Source of the DNA: Escarpia spicata
Taxonomy: Eukaryota; Annelida; Polychaeta; Sabellida; Siboglinidae
Direction: 5' to 3'
Assembly: GCA_963995525.1 (NCBI GenBank)
Contig: OZ023208.1
Span: 21,168,210-21,232,209 of the forward strand
DNA length: 64,000 nucleotides
The position numbers were made by a program, and so were the translations under genes. Under the pieces are notes generated by a model. That model was given only the letters and a program-made list of their open reading frames with translations, had not been told where the DNA came from and did not search any database. This document shows, piece by piece, positions 12,329 to 21,379 of this stretch (its first letter is position 1; the number at the start of each line of letters is the position of its first letter).

Positions 12329-12817
12329 ATGAAACATATGGTGGTCAAGAGCTTGGATATACAATTCAGGGGTGCTGGTCACTTCCTATCGAATTTCTAT
12401 CCATGTGAAATACACATATGGGGCGAAGTCTTTACTTGCACAGAAGCAGCTTATCAGTTTAAAAAAGCCAGACATTTTCACGATGAGAACACAGCGAGAA
12501 AGATTCAGACCGCGCGCACTGGAATACAGGCGAAATACTGGAGTAAAAACATTCGGTGGACACCCGATCGAACCGCTGCATGGCTATCACAACGTCGGAG
12601 CGTGATGCATGCTATACTAGCCGTCAAGTTTCGTGTCTCTGAACTACGTCAACGCTTGTTGGCTACAGGTGACGCACGACTTATCGAGAATGTACCCAGT
12701 GCAGAGGGGTTTTGGGGTAAGAGCTCAAACCGTAACAAACCAGGTGAGAATATACTCGGTGTGATACTTATGCAGGTGAGAGACTTCGTTAGACAGCGCT
12801 CTATACGGCTTACATAA
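12329..12817 (+). CDS. NADAR/YbiA-like domain protein (162 aa)
   Basis: The whole protein matches the NADAR (YbiA/DUF1768) family. Conserved blocks in order: HFLSNFYPCEI (about residues 18-28), the glutamate block CTEAAYQFKKA (36-46), AWLSQRRSVMHAILAVKF, LLATGDARLIE, GFWG and GENILGVILMQVRD at the C-terminus. Family members cleave N-glycosidic bonds of ADP-ribose-type substrates; some bacterial members remove ADP-ribose from guanine in DNA and RNA, and YbiA acts on riboflavin intermediates. The likely catalytic glutamate and the WG and GxNxLG blocks are intact and the length is normal for a single-domain member. ATG at 12329 is used; ATG at 12338 is an alternative. It lies between the minus-strand promoter and the RPA-like gene, so it is an accessory gene of the element and not host. 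A role in countering host ADP-ribosylation of viral DNA is inference. Confidence 0.88.
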   Translation: MKHMVVKSLDIQFRGAGHFLSNFYPCEIHIWGEVFTCTEAAYQFKKARHFHDENTARKIQTARTGIQAKYWSKNIRWTPDRTAAWLSQRRSVMHAILAVKFRVSELRQRLLATGDARLIENVPSAEGFWGKSSNRNKPGENILGVILMQVRDFVRQRSIRLT

Positions 12818-12969
12818 GGCGCTCATTAAAAACAGACAGCCAGCCACGCGGTGACAAAGTACGGGAGAGGGAGAGATAAGGTCACGCGCACGATAAGATG
12901 CGAATAGCCAGGGGCGCGTTATCATCAGCTAGGGGTGTCACGCGCTCGAGCCCTGGAGGGATTGAACTG

Positions 12970-12977
12970 TATATAAA
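12970..12977 (+). promoter_or_regulatory. TATA box of the RPA-like gene
   Basis: TATATAAA lies 72 bp before the ATG at 13049, followed by a CT-rich leader (CTCTCTCTCTCGCTGCCGTTC), consistent with a start of transcription near 13000. Confidence 0.6.
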
Positions 12978-13048
12978 CCCACGGTAAATCTAACAAGACA
13001 AACACTCTCTCTCTCGCTGCCGTTCAAAGATCTTCACTACACAACAAG

Positions 13049-13550
13049 ATGGCGATGTCCAATGTCAACGAGGAAATCCTTCTGTCAGATCTCGAACAAG
13101 TAAGTGACGGAACGTACGCATTTGTTCGCCCACTGACACTAGTGACATGTGCTCTGTCCCCCGAATACGTATGTTATCCGGCGTGTAAAGTATGTAATCG
13201 GAAAGTTCGTCTTGAAATGACGAAAGGAGGGCTCCATAGCGTCAGTATATGCCTGACCCACGGGCGTCAGAAGGGAAATCCCGTTTACAAGTATGCTATG
13301 GGATGCTATGGGTATGCTTTTCGCCGATTGCAGGGGTCACGAAGTGTGGGCAACAGGATTTGATCAGCTAGTCCAGGGGGTCGTGGGGGGAATGACAGCA
13401 AGCAACTATATGGCGCTTAAACCAGGTGAAGAACGTTACCAGTCACTGAATGTCTTACGTGGCAAACAGACTAGGGTGACAATTAGAAAGACGACGAAGG
13501 GAGACTATCGAAATTATACCGTCATAGCACTGGAAATAATCCACTCGTAA
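13049..13550 (+). pseudogene. RPA-like zinc-ribbon/OB-fold ssDNA-binding protein, frameshifted by a 10-bp duplication
   Basis: The first frame (from ATG 13049) holds an OB-fold start and a C4-type zinc ribbon (YVCYPACKVCNRKV ... SICLTHG). The second frame (13293-13550) continues with ADCRGHEVWATGFD, then a helical cap and YRNYTVIALE. This is the layout of the C-terminal DNA-binding domain of RPA70 and its relatives: zinc ribbon inside an OB fold, then a D-x-x-G-x-x-W-x-T-x-F signature. The switch from frame 1 to frame 2 falls exactly at a 10-bp tandem duplication, ATGCTATGGG at 13293-13302 and again at 13303-13312; ten extra bases shift the frame by one. The predicted role is single-strand binding during protein-primed replication. 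A homologous gene lies at the same place in the second Polinton (60205), which supports the call. Confidence 0.75.
13293..13312 (+). repeat. 10-bp tandem duplication causing a frameshift
   Basis: ATGCTATGGG is present twice in direct contact, inside the RPA-like gene, and accounts for its only frame break. Confidence 0.9.
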
Positions 13551-13564
13551 GAACTGACAGCGAC

Positions 13565-13740
13565 TCAGGTGGTGACGGAGTATAGAGAGGTCCTGTTCCT
13601 AACTGCCGTAAGAGGCGCCAACTGACAGTGACTCACTGGTAGGTGGCGCCGTCTGACGTAGTATAGAGAGAGGCTGTTCCTAACTCCTGTAAGAGGCGCC
13701 ACCTGACAGTAACGAAAGAGTAGGTGACGCCCCCAGACGG
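13565..13740 (+). repeat. Diverged tandem repeat with GGCGCCA(C/A)CTGACAG motifs
   Basis: Two and a half units of about 80 bp contain GTTCCTAACT..(C/T)GTAAGAGGCGCCA and CTGACAGT. Single GCGCCACCTGAC copies also occur by the left terminus (10479) and similar GGCGCC motifs in other gaps of the element. Probably 3'-end or regulatory sequence of the RPA-like gene. Confidence 0.65.
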
Positions 13741-13741
13741 A

Positions 13742-13841
<100 letters not shown>

Positions 13842-13893
13842 CCTGTTCCTAGAGGTTGTCTACCTATTTGACATGTTCTGTCGTATGTTGTAG

Positions 13894-14724
13894 ACGCCTC
13901 CTCGGTCATACGAGTCAGTTCTGGCAACCCCCGTGCGTGGTGTGAAACGTCGACTGTCGTTTAATGACGAGGCAAGTGCCATTTACGTGGGGTCATGTGC
14001 ATGGTCTAGTGATCAGGATAATGATGATGTTGCTAACGATGGTGATTTTGATAGTGAGTTCTCTGACTACGATGAGAGTCGGAGACCTAGTGAATTACAG
14101 GAGGCAGTAGAGAGAGTGAATGCAATTCAGAAACGAACGGAGTACATGATAGATGACGAGTTATTTATAGCCACTATAAGCACTGCTTGCATTCGTCAGG
14201 TAGCCGAAGGACTGTACCTTCGCTACGCGAGCGTTCACGAAGACGTGTATAAAGTGAATCGTTCGCGTATATTTCATGCTTTTGATATGGCAGTATCCGA
14301 TTTGGTGTGCGAATCGCGCGCGCCGTGGTTTGCTCGTGATGTCATATCACGAGTGAAAACGAGTCTCCGTAGTCGTGGTATAACCGTGTCGGATGAGACG
14401 GAAGACTCACCGAAGGCGCCGCAGCCCTGGTACCTACAAGACGACGAGCCGGGAAGGCAGGTCTGGTGCTCCGAGTTGATGGTGATAGCATGCGATGCTA
14501 TCGTTCGGTTCGTGAGCAACGAATTGTGGCGCACTTTCGAAAGTGAAACAAACACCATCTACCTGGTACGTAGTCATCTGATTCGAGACACCGTGAGATG
14601 TGCAGTACACCATTACAGCTTTATGGTGGACACACCGAACCGGGCACGTGACATCATAACACGTGTGCAAGCCATCCTACGTGTGCGCGGTATACCTCTC
14701 CTGGATGAGGAAACACCCTGCTAA
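13894..14724 (+). CDS. Polinton protein with a duplicated helical domain, function unknown
   Basis: The frame is open from 13894 to TAA at 14722-14724, about 276 codons. An acidic N-terminal part (NDDVANDGDFDSEFSDYDES) is followed by two copies of a predicted all-alpha domain, about residues 80-150 and 175-272 of the open frame. The copies end alike: RDVISRVKTSLRSRGITVSDE and RDIITRVQAILRVRGIPLLDE. There is no ATG at the left of this frame. It is preceded directly by TAG (13891-13893), which could be the AG of a 3' splice site (GTATGTTGTAG) or an in-frame amber after ATG 13873. The first residues include PPRSYESV, similar to PPPSYASL in the second Polinton. The next ORF starts on the last base of this stop codon. 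Confidence 0.6.
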   Translation, partial: TPPRSYESVLATPVRGVKRRLSFNDEASAIYVGSCAWSSDQDNDDVANDGDFDSEFSDYDESRRPSELQEAVERVNAIQKRTEYMIDDELFIATISTACIRQVAEGLYLRYASVHEDVYKVNRSRIFHAFDMAVSDLVCESRAPWFARDVISRVKTSLRSRGITVSDETEDSPKAPQPWYLQDDEPGRQVWCSELMVIACDAIVRFVSNELWRTFESETNTIYLVRSHLIRDTVRCAVHHYSFMVDTPNRARDIITRVQAILRVRGIPLLDEETPC

Positions 14725-15275
14725 TGATGTTGTTGTTATTGTGTTGTCAGGTCAGCGCTGCCCCCTCTAGCGGACTAGCTCTCATTCAAAGAGCGTACGA
14801 TGAGAAGCCGCTAGAGTGGGCGCCTAGAAAAAGACACCGGCACCACACTCCACTACGACAGACTCTCCTGACGCATCTAAACGCCCAGCGTCACGTGACG
14901 ACTCTGCAAATGTCGTGTGAGGATGCAACACCACCGCCACCGTCCGACGAATCATTGAACATGATTTGCGATAATGATGATACATCCGAATACGAGACAC
15001 TCCGAACGGATGATTCAACCCTCGATATAGCCACCGACGGACATATCGTGTGGTCCAAGACGGACACGACGATGCCGTGGACACATCCGGTGCTGTTTGG
15101 TGGCGTACAGGACCTGGAACTAAATATCCAGAGTTTAGCGGCGGTCCTGTTCGTCACCAAACGATGTAACCTCGATACGGCTGTGCAGACGATTTGCCGC
15201 GAACTGGCACGAAACATTGAGTCCGCTGAGCACGTTGCATATATCACGGACTCACTACAGAAGCGTCTGCAGTGA
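14724..15275 (+). CDS. Polinton protein of 183 aa with signal-like start, function unknown
   Basis: ATG at 14724 shares its A with the stop of the previous ORF (TAATG). The N-terminus MMLLLLCCQVSA looks like a signal peptide. However, its DNA is also a strong 3' splice site (TTGTTGTTATTGTGTTGTCAG before 14751), so the true 5' part may come from an upstream exon. The body has a basic patch (RKRHRHH), a proline run (PPPPS), an acidic Ser/Thr-rich linker and a helical C-terminus (about residues 130-183). No family was recognised. Confidence 0.55.
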   Translation: MMLLLLCCQVSAAPSSGLALIQRAYDEKPLEWAPRKRHRHHTPLRQTLLTHLNAQRHVTTLQMSCEDATPPPPSDESLNMICDNDDTSEYETLRTDDSTLDIATDGHIVWSKTDTTMPWTHPVLFGGVQDLELNIQSLAAVLFVTKRCNLDTAVQTICRELARNIESAEHVAYITDSLQKRLQ

Positions 15276-15281
15276 CGACAA

Positions 15282-15323
15282 GAGGAAATGCGCCCCTACG
15301 CTATACCTGGGGTTATAGGCGCC
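15282..15323 (+). repeat. Intergenic repeat element, copy 1
   Basis: GAGGAAATGCGCCCCTACG, a short spacer and TGGGGTTATAGGCGCC follow the stop of the 183-aa ORF. GCGCC/GGCGC and CCCC/GGGG can pair. The same block follows the polymerase stop (20031-20070). Probably a shared 3'-end signal. Confidence 0.7.
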
Positions 15324-15528
15324 GCTTGTCTGTCACTGTAGGCGCTTAGCTTAGCTTTCGTGTATATTGGCTTTTTTAATTTGTAATTCGACGAATAAAG
15401 ATGTATGTATGTAATCCAGGAATTCGGTGTCTGTTGTTCTTGTCATAGCTCGTTACGATCGATGAATACATACCCCTCCGTCTATATACACGCACACTCA
15501 TACAAGCTCCTATGACGTCACACTAGAC

Positions 15529-15566
15529 TATATAGACGCGTACAAGGATCTCCTATCCTTCAGTTG
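15529..15566 (+). promoter_or_regulatory. TATA box and initiator of the polymerase gene
   Basis: TATATAG at 15529 lies 33 bp before the A of a TCAGTT initiator (15560-15565). The polymerase ATG follows at 15577, leaving a leader of about 15 bases. Confidence 0.65.
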
Positions 15567-15576
15567 TAGGTAGACG

Positions 15577-18500
15577 ATGAAGCAGCACACGTGTCGTCAC
15601 TGTGGTCTCGTGCTCGATACACACGCAGACATACAACGCCACATAGACCAAACGCATACATCAACACACGACGACGATGATCATGCTTACAGTAAACCAG
15701 CGCCACGAGTGGTGCCATCTGGTGAACCATCAAAAAGTACTAGGCACCCCTGTTCGAGATGTGGAAGAGACTTCACGAGACGTGACAACCTGCTACGTCA
15801 CAACAGGCAACCTTGTGACACCTCACAAAAAACACTACACCGATGCGAGATATGTGCACGTGAGTTCACGAAACGTAACCACCTGGTACATCATATCAAG
15901 ACGGTATGCAACCGACTGGCGGAAGCGAGCGAGCCACCCCTACGCAAACGAGCGAGATGCGCAGAGCGACCACGTGTGAGTGGCGACGATGACGACCCGA
16001 TACAACCACCGCCCCAACTCCCTTTCGCCGATACTCTATCGAGGGAACTACGAGACGTCGTCCGAGAGCACTGGATGACCATCCGAAACCACGAGGCTAG
16101 AGGACCCGTGCAATCCAGGTACAATTACAGATTATCGACACTGGACACGAGCGCCCTAGAACCGTCACTGAAGATCATGTTCCGCGAACAGACGCACGCC
16201 TTTAAGATTAATCTTAGTTATGGTTTTGTTCTAAGGAACAAGACCACGAACAGGTACAGGTATTATCATTCGTCTTGTAACTGCTGTGGCCGTTACCTCG
16301 ACGAGCCGTGTCTGATCACAAACACTGCAGACATTGATGCGTTTCTGGAACGTATCCGAGAAACAGACGTGCTGCAGTGGGTCATCAATCAGCGTCCGGA
16401 CAGTCAATGGGTGTGCGAAGTGGTCACGAATGTCACCTTCTTCGTCAATCACATCGTAGATCATCCGATAGGATGTGTGGACATCACACTACCGAGCTAC
16501 ATCAAACGAAACAAAGCCATCATCGCATTGGAAAGAGACGATCACAACAGGAAGTACACCGACAATCTGTGTCTCTTCCGGTGTCTGGCTCTACACCGTG
16601 GATGCGACCGACACCACCTGGAACCCGCCGTGAAGCTACTCTACGCGAAGTACGACTGTGACGGAGTGGCAATGAAAGATTTTGACGGGGTGGTAATGAA
16701 GGACTTTGACGGGGTGACAATGGACGATATCTATCGCGTCGAGACCACCTTTGAGACCAACGTGTGCGTCTACAAACTCGTCGAACCGGAAGAAGAAGAC
16801 GGAAAGGTGACTGCCGAACTCGTACGCCGGTCCTTGTGTCACTATCCCGAAACGATGTACGTCAATCTTCACGAGACACACTGTTCCTACATACAAGACG
16901 TGAACATGTACTGTCACTCTTATCGATGTAGGAAGTGTGGCGACGCCCTATGGAAAGACACACACAAACTAGAACGACACGAACGTGGGTGTACGGGAGG
17001 CGTCCGAAAGATCTATCCCGGTGGTGTCTATCATCCGTCGCCGACAGTCTTCCAGTGCTTGGACGACGAAAACATTCACGTTAGCGAGTGTTTGCGTTAC
17101 TATCCGTATCGCGCCACCTTCGACTTCGAGTCCTGGTTCGATACGTCACAGCTTCCGTCGGACAGCGCCAAAGTCCACTGGGTGGCTCGTCACGTACCGT
17201 TGAGCGTGTCCCTGGCGAGTAACGTACCCGGATTCGAACAGGTACAATGTCTGATTACGGACGGTGACAGCAACAAGTTGGTAGCCGACATGATGGGTAT
17301 CCTTCAGACGATGAGCGAAGCAGCCTACGACGCCATCGTAGACAGTTACGAGGGTACACTACTCGAAATCGGGGAGGCTATCACGACGTGGGACGAACAG
17401 GAGGCATCCGCTGCAGAAGGAGACGACAACGAGTCACGACGAAAACCGACCAATCCCTACAAAACTCTCATGGGTCAATTGTACGGTTGGCTTCATCAGT
17501 TGCCGGTCATCGGTTTCAACTCGAGTAGGTACGATCTGAACGTCGTCAAACAGTTCCTGGTACCCTACTTCCTGTCCGAAAAGACACCAACAGAGGACGG
17601 GGAGGAGGAGGAGGCGGAGGAAGAGAGGAAGGATGCAGGGGCGTTTCACGTGATCAAACGCGGCAACACGTTTATGTGTCTATCGACGGACGACCTCAAA
17701 TTCCTCGATATGACTCATTATATCGCCCCTGGATTCTCGTACGACAAGTACCTGAAAGCGTACGGTTGCAAGGTCACGAAAGGTCACTTCCCGTACGAAT
17801 ACATGAACAGCTTGGAGAGACTCGACGATACCACTCTACCTCCCAAAGAGGCCTTCTTCAGTCGACTGAAGAACGAAGGTATATCCGACGACGACTACAC
17901 GCGATGTCGGAAGGTGTGGCGAGACAACGACATGGAGACTCTGCGAGACTTTCTCGTCTGGTATAACAACAGGGACGTCGTGCCGTTCTTGGAAGCCATC
18001 GACAAACAGTTCGACTTCTACCAACACCGCGGTATCGACATGTTCAAACAAGGGATCAGTATACCTGGTTTGACCTTGTCCTATCTGTTCACCTACGTAC
18101 CGAAGAGGACGTTCTTTACGCTCTTCAACGAGACGAACAAGGACGTCCACCAGCTCGTCAGAGACAACATCGTCGGAGGACCGTCACTCATCTTCACCAG
18201 ACACCACGAGAAGGGGGTCACGAAGATACGTCGTAACGACTACGGTGATGCGGCTCGAACGTGTCAGGCCATCGTCGGCTATGATGCGAATGCATTGTAT
18301 CTGTAGTCGATATCGCAAGAGATGCCGACGGGATGGTACACGCGACGACGGGAAGAGAAGGAGTTCCGACCCGAAGCGGCACAGCCCACAGGTCAGATGG
18401 CTGCCGAATGGCTGACGTGGGAGTCCGAAAGCACGGGACTCGCCATACGACACCAGACCAACGGTCGAGAGAAGCGCATCGGTAAACTATCGGTGGACGG

Positions 18501-20007
18501 TTGGTGTAGCGAAACGAAGACGGCCTATCAATTTCACGGGTGCTACTATCACGGTTGTCCGTGTACCGGTCGTGAGGTCAACGAGGTCAACGGGAAACCC
18601 ATGACGCAACTGCTCGTCGAAACGCAAAAGAACACTGCCTATCTTCGACACTTTGTGAGTGTCGTCGAGATGTGGGAATGCGAGTGGAAGGTCGCGAGAC
18701 GCGATCCGTGTGTGAAACAGTTTCTGGACGTTCGACAACGTCGTCGACACGTGCGCTGGAAAATGACGACACAACAGATCCTGACAGGGGTGCGCAACGG
18801 TAGCGTGTTCGGTATGATTCAGTGCGACATACGTGTACCGGAGGTACTGCGCGCGCACTTTGCCGAGATGCAGCCCATCTTCAAGAACATTCACCTGACT
18901 CGCGACGACCTCGGACCGTTCATGCGTCGCTACGCTGAAGAACACGACATCATGGCGACTCCGCGTCGCATGCTCGTCGGGAGTTATCGTGGAGATAAGA
19001 TCTTGCTCGCCACACCACTCTTGCGATGGTACCTCGCGCACGGACTCGAGGTGACGCACGTCTACCAGGTCATCGAGTACACACCGGTCGCCTGCTTCCA
19101 CCGATTCGGCGAGGCGGTGTCCACTGCACGTCGCGAAGGAGACGCCCATCCCGACAAGGCCATGATCGCGGATACCAACAAACTTATGGGCAATTCTTCG
19201 TATGGGAAATTTATCACCAACGTCGATAGGCACCGCGAAGTCACCTACTGTACGGAGAAGAACGCATCGTCCGCAATCAACAATCGTCGCTTCCGTCAAC
19301 TCGACGTCGTCACCACCGATGCGTACGAGATCGAAATGCACAAGCGTACCGTCAAATACGCTCTGCCTACGCACGTAGGATTCTTCGTGTTGCAGTGGGC
19401 CAAACTGCGCATGTTGGAGTTCTACTACGACTTCATGATCAGGTACGTGGATCGTCCGCTGTTCGAGTACTGTGAAACTGATACGGATAGCGCCTATTTG
19501 GCTCTGGCCGGAGAATCCGTCGACGACCTCGTGACCCCGGCACTGCGCGACCACTACTATCGTCACCGCTCCGAATGGCTACCGTCCGAATGTTGCGACG
19601 ATCATCGGAACGACTACATACGCTGTCGCCTGGCCGGACGTCCGTGGAACGGCACCGAGACGTGCTGCAAGGCACGCAAGGCGTACGACAAGAGAACACC
19701 TGGACTCTTCAAGGTCGAATGGTCCGGCGACTGTTTCCTGGGACTGTGCAGCAAGACCTACTATTGTTCGGGTACGGTCGATAAATACACCACCAAAGGA
19801 CTGAACAAACGACTCAACGCCATCGACAAGCAGGCGTTCCTGGACGTGCTGACCAGTCGTCGTAGTGGAAGCGGAGTGAACCGTGGGTTCCGGGTCAATC
19901 ACTCGTCCGTGCTGACGTACACCCAGGAACGCGCGGCGTTGACCTACTTCTATGCCAAGCGCGTGGTCAACGAGGACGGAATCACCACGGGTCCGGTGGA
20001 CGTGTAA
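15577..20007 (+). pseudogene. polB: Protein-primed DNA polymerase B with N-terminal zinc fingers; one in-frame TAG
   Basis: One frame of 1477 codons with a single stop, TAG at 18304-18306, inside polymerase motif A. Three C2H2 fingers lie at about residues 6-111. A Cys-rich conserved region (SSCNCCGR) and an NLCLFRCLALHRG block, loosely like an OTU-type cysteine centre, follow. Exonuclease motifs: Exo I FDFESW (about 514), Exo II GFNSSRYDLN (about 645), Exo III YNNRDVV (about 795). Polymerase motifs: A YDANALYL (902-909, cut by TAG), B KLMGNSSYGKF (about 1202), C DTDS (about 1302). The family copies linear DNA using a terminal protein primer. The downstream half is free of other stops, so the break is recent, read through, or an assembly error. 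TATA/initiator precedes the ATG. Confidence 0.95.
16663..16725 (+). repeat. In-frame 24-bp minisatellite inside polB
   Basis: Three tandem units encode D(F)DGV.MKDF-type repeats (GVAMKDFDGVVMKDFDGVTM). The unit length is a multiple of three, so the frame is kept. Confidence 0.85.
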
Positions 20008-20030
20008 CACCGAACCACTGCTGACACGAT

Positions 20031-20070
20031 GAGGAAATGCGCCCCTACGTCAGTTGGGGTTATAGGCGCC
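20031..20070 (+). repeat. Intergenic repeat element, copy 2
   Basis: Nearly the same block as at 15282-15323: GAGGAAATGCGCCCCTACG then TTGGGGTTATAGGCGCC, again just after a stop codon (that of polB). Confidence 0.7.
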
Positions 20071-20161
20071 TCTAGCTGTCACGCGGTTAGTAGGTGGGAG
20101 ACACACGAAAAAAATAACACTATTTAGTCAGATACCACGCAATTGATAGTCATAGCGCAGC

Positions 20162-20323
20162 ATGTCACGGACGGGAACGGTCGTAGCTGTAGCACTAGTG
20201 GGAATACTCGGTCTGTACGTCTTGTACGTCTTGTTCCGCGATCCCTTCCTTCATTGGTGTGACGGAGGTGTCGTCGTAGTATCTAACAGCACAGCGGACA
20301 ACGTGTCGAACAGCGACTACTAG
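20162..20323 (+). CDS. Small single-pass membrane protein (53 aa)
   Basis: ATG at 20162, TAG at 20321-20323, directly followed by the ATPase ATG at 20324. A hydrophobic segment of about 22 residues (VVAVALVGILGLYVLYVLF) lies after a short basic N-terminus. The rest is polar with a D/N-rich end. Small membrane proteins between polymerase and ATPase are common in Polintons. Function unknown. Confidence 0.65.
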   Translation: MSRTGTVVAVALVGILGLYVLYVLFRDPFLHWCDGGVVVVSNSTADNVSNSDY

Positions 20324-20941
20324 ATGGACACGCGATGGAAACACCCCTTCACCTGTATCGTCGCGGGTCCGACGGGATGCGGTAAGACCACGTTCGTGAT
20401 GCGTCTGCTACGTCACGCCGCGACGATTATCGATCCGCCTCCAGAGAAGATCACGTGGTGTTACGGTGTATGGCAGAGTGCCTACGTCGACAACGACCTG
20501 GTACGATTCGAGGAAGGCTTGCCGAGCGGTGCGTTCGATGCATCGACGCGTAACCTCGTGGTCATCGATGATCTGATGACGGAAACGGACGAACGGGTCA
20601 CGACCTTGTTCACAAAAAAGAGTCATCACCAGAACACGTCCGTACTGTATCTCGTGCAGAACCTATTTCCGAAGAACAAGGAGAGTCGTACGATCAGTCT
20701 GAACACACACTACATGGTAATCTTCAAGAATCCTCGCGACGCGTCACAGATCGGACACTTGGCGCGACAGATGTATCCGGGACGTCTGAAGTATGTACAG
20801 GAATCGTTCCGAGACGCCACGACGCCTCCGTACGGTTATCTCCTCGTCGATCTGAAACAGGGCACGCCCGACGATATGCGTCTGCGCACGGGCGTCCTTC
20901 CGGACGACGGTGTTCAGTACGTGTACCAACCCAAAGTATAA
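20324..20941 (+). CDS. A32-like (FtsK-HerA) DNA packaging ATPase
   Basis: 205 aa. Walker A GPTGCGKT at residues 15-22, Walker B LVVIDD at 78-83, and a downstream sensor-type N in LVQNLF. These motifs and the length fit the packaging ATPases of Polintons, adintoviruses and virophages, which drive genome entry into the capsid. The frame is intact. The start abuts the preceding stop (TAGATG), so the two genes probably share a transcript. Confidence 0.93.
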   Translation: MDTRWKHPFTCIVAGPTGCGKTTFVMRLLRHAATIIDPPPEKITWCYGVWQSAYVDNDLVRFEEGLPSGAFDASTRNLVVIDDLMTETDERVTTLFTKKSHHQNTSVLYLVQNLFPKNKESRTISLNTHYMVIFKNPRDASQIGHLARQMYPGRLKYVQESFRDATTPPYGYLLVDLKQGTPDDMRLRTGVLPDDGVQYVYQPKV

Positions 20942-20998
20942 GACGTCTGCGCGCACGTCTCGTCCCTTCAGTCGCAGTATGATCGTGAAGACAACAGC

Positions 20999-21373
20999 AT
21001 GTCCGAACTCGTGAAGAAACACCTCCTCTGCATACAGACGCTGAACAGGTACAAGAGCACGAAATTGAGACGGGCCATCATCAGAAACGCCGACGCCGAT
21101 CTGTTGTGTGCACTAGCCGAGTGTGCCTACAACATATTGAAGAAGAACGTGCCCTTGACCGAAGCGCAGAGACGCGCTCTGAGTGTGTACAAAACAAACC
21201 TACGCGCTTTGGCAAAGAGAGACGCGCCGGCAGCGAGGAGACGTCGCATCTTGCTACGCGGTAACAACCAGGGCGGCGGCGGACAGACCGGTGGTGGTTT
21301 CCTGTCGGCGCTGCTGGCACCTTTGGCCGGTGCGGTCTTTCTACCCTTGCTAAAACAGGTGCTACTCAAGTAG
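20999..21373 (+). CDS. Conserved small Polinton protein (124 aa), basic with hydrophobic Gly-rich C-terminus
   Basis: The helical N-terminal two thirds (LRRAIIRNADADLLCALAEC...NVPLTEAQRRAL) match a protein found widely in Polintons, as far as I can recall. A basic stretch (RRRRILLRG) leads to GG-rich sequence (QGGGGQTGGGF) and a hydrophobic tail. Gly-Gly sites of this sort may be cut by the element's adenain-like protease; that is inference. The exact role is unknown; a virion component is likely from its place among capsid-related genes. Confidence 0.75.
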   Translation: MSELVKKHLLCIQTLNRYKSTKLRRAIIRNADADLLCALAECAYNILKKNVPLTEAQRRALSVYKTNLRALAKRDAPAARRRRILLRGNNQGGGGQTGGGFLSALLAPLAGAVFLPLLKQVLLK

Positions 21374-21379
21374 ACGACG

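Noticed and set aside
16560..16620. OTU protease domain within PolB
   Set aside because: The NLCLFRCLALHRG block resembles the OTU Cys motif, but the matching Asp and His motifs could not be placed; kept only as a remark.
18487..19566. 359-codon minus-strand frame opposite the polymerase
   Set aside because: Lies antisense to conserved PolB motifs; a shadow of biased codon use with no domain of its own.
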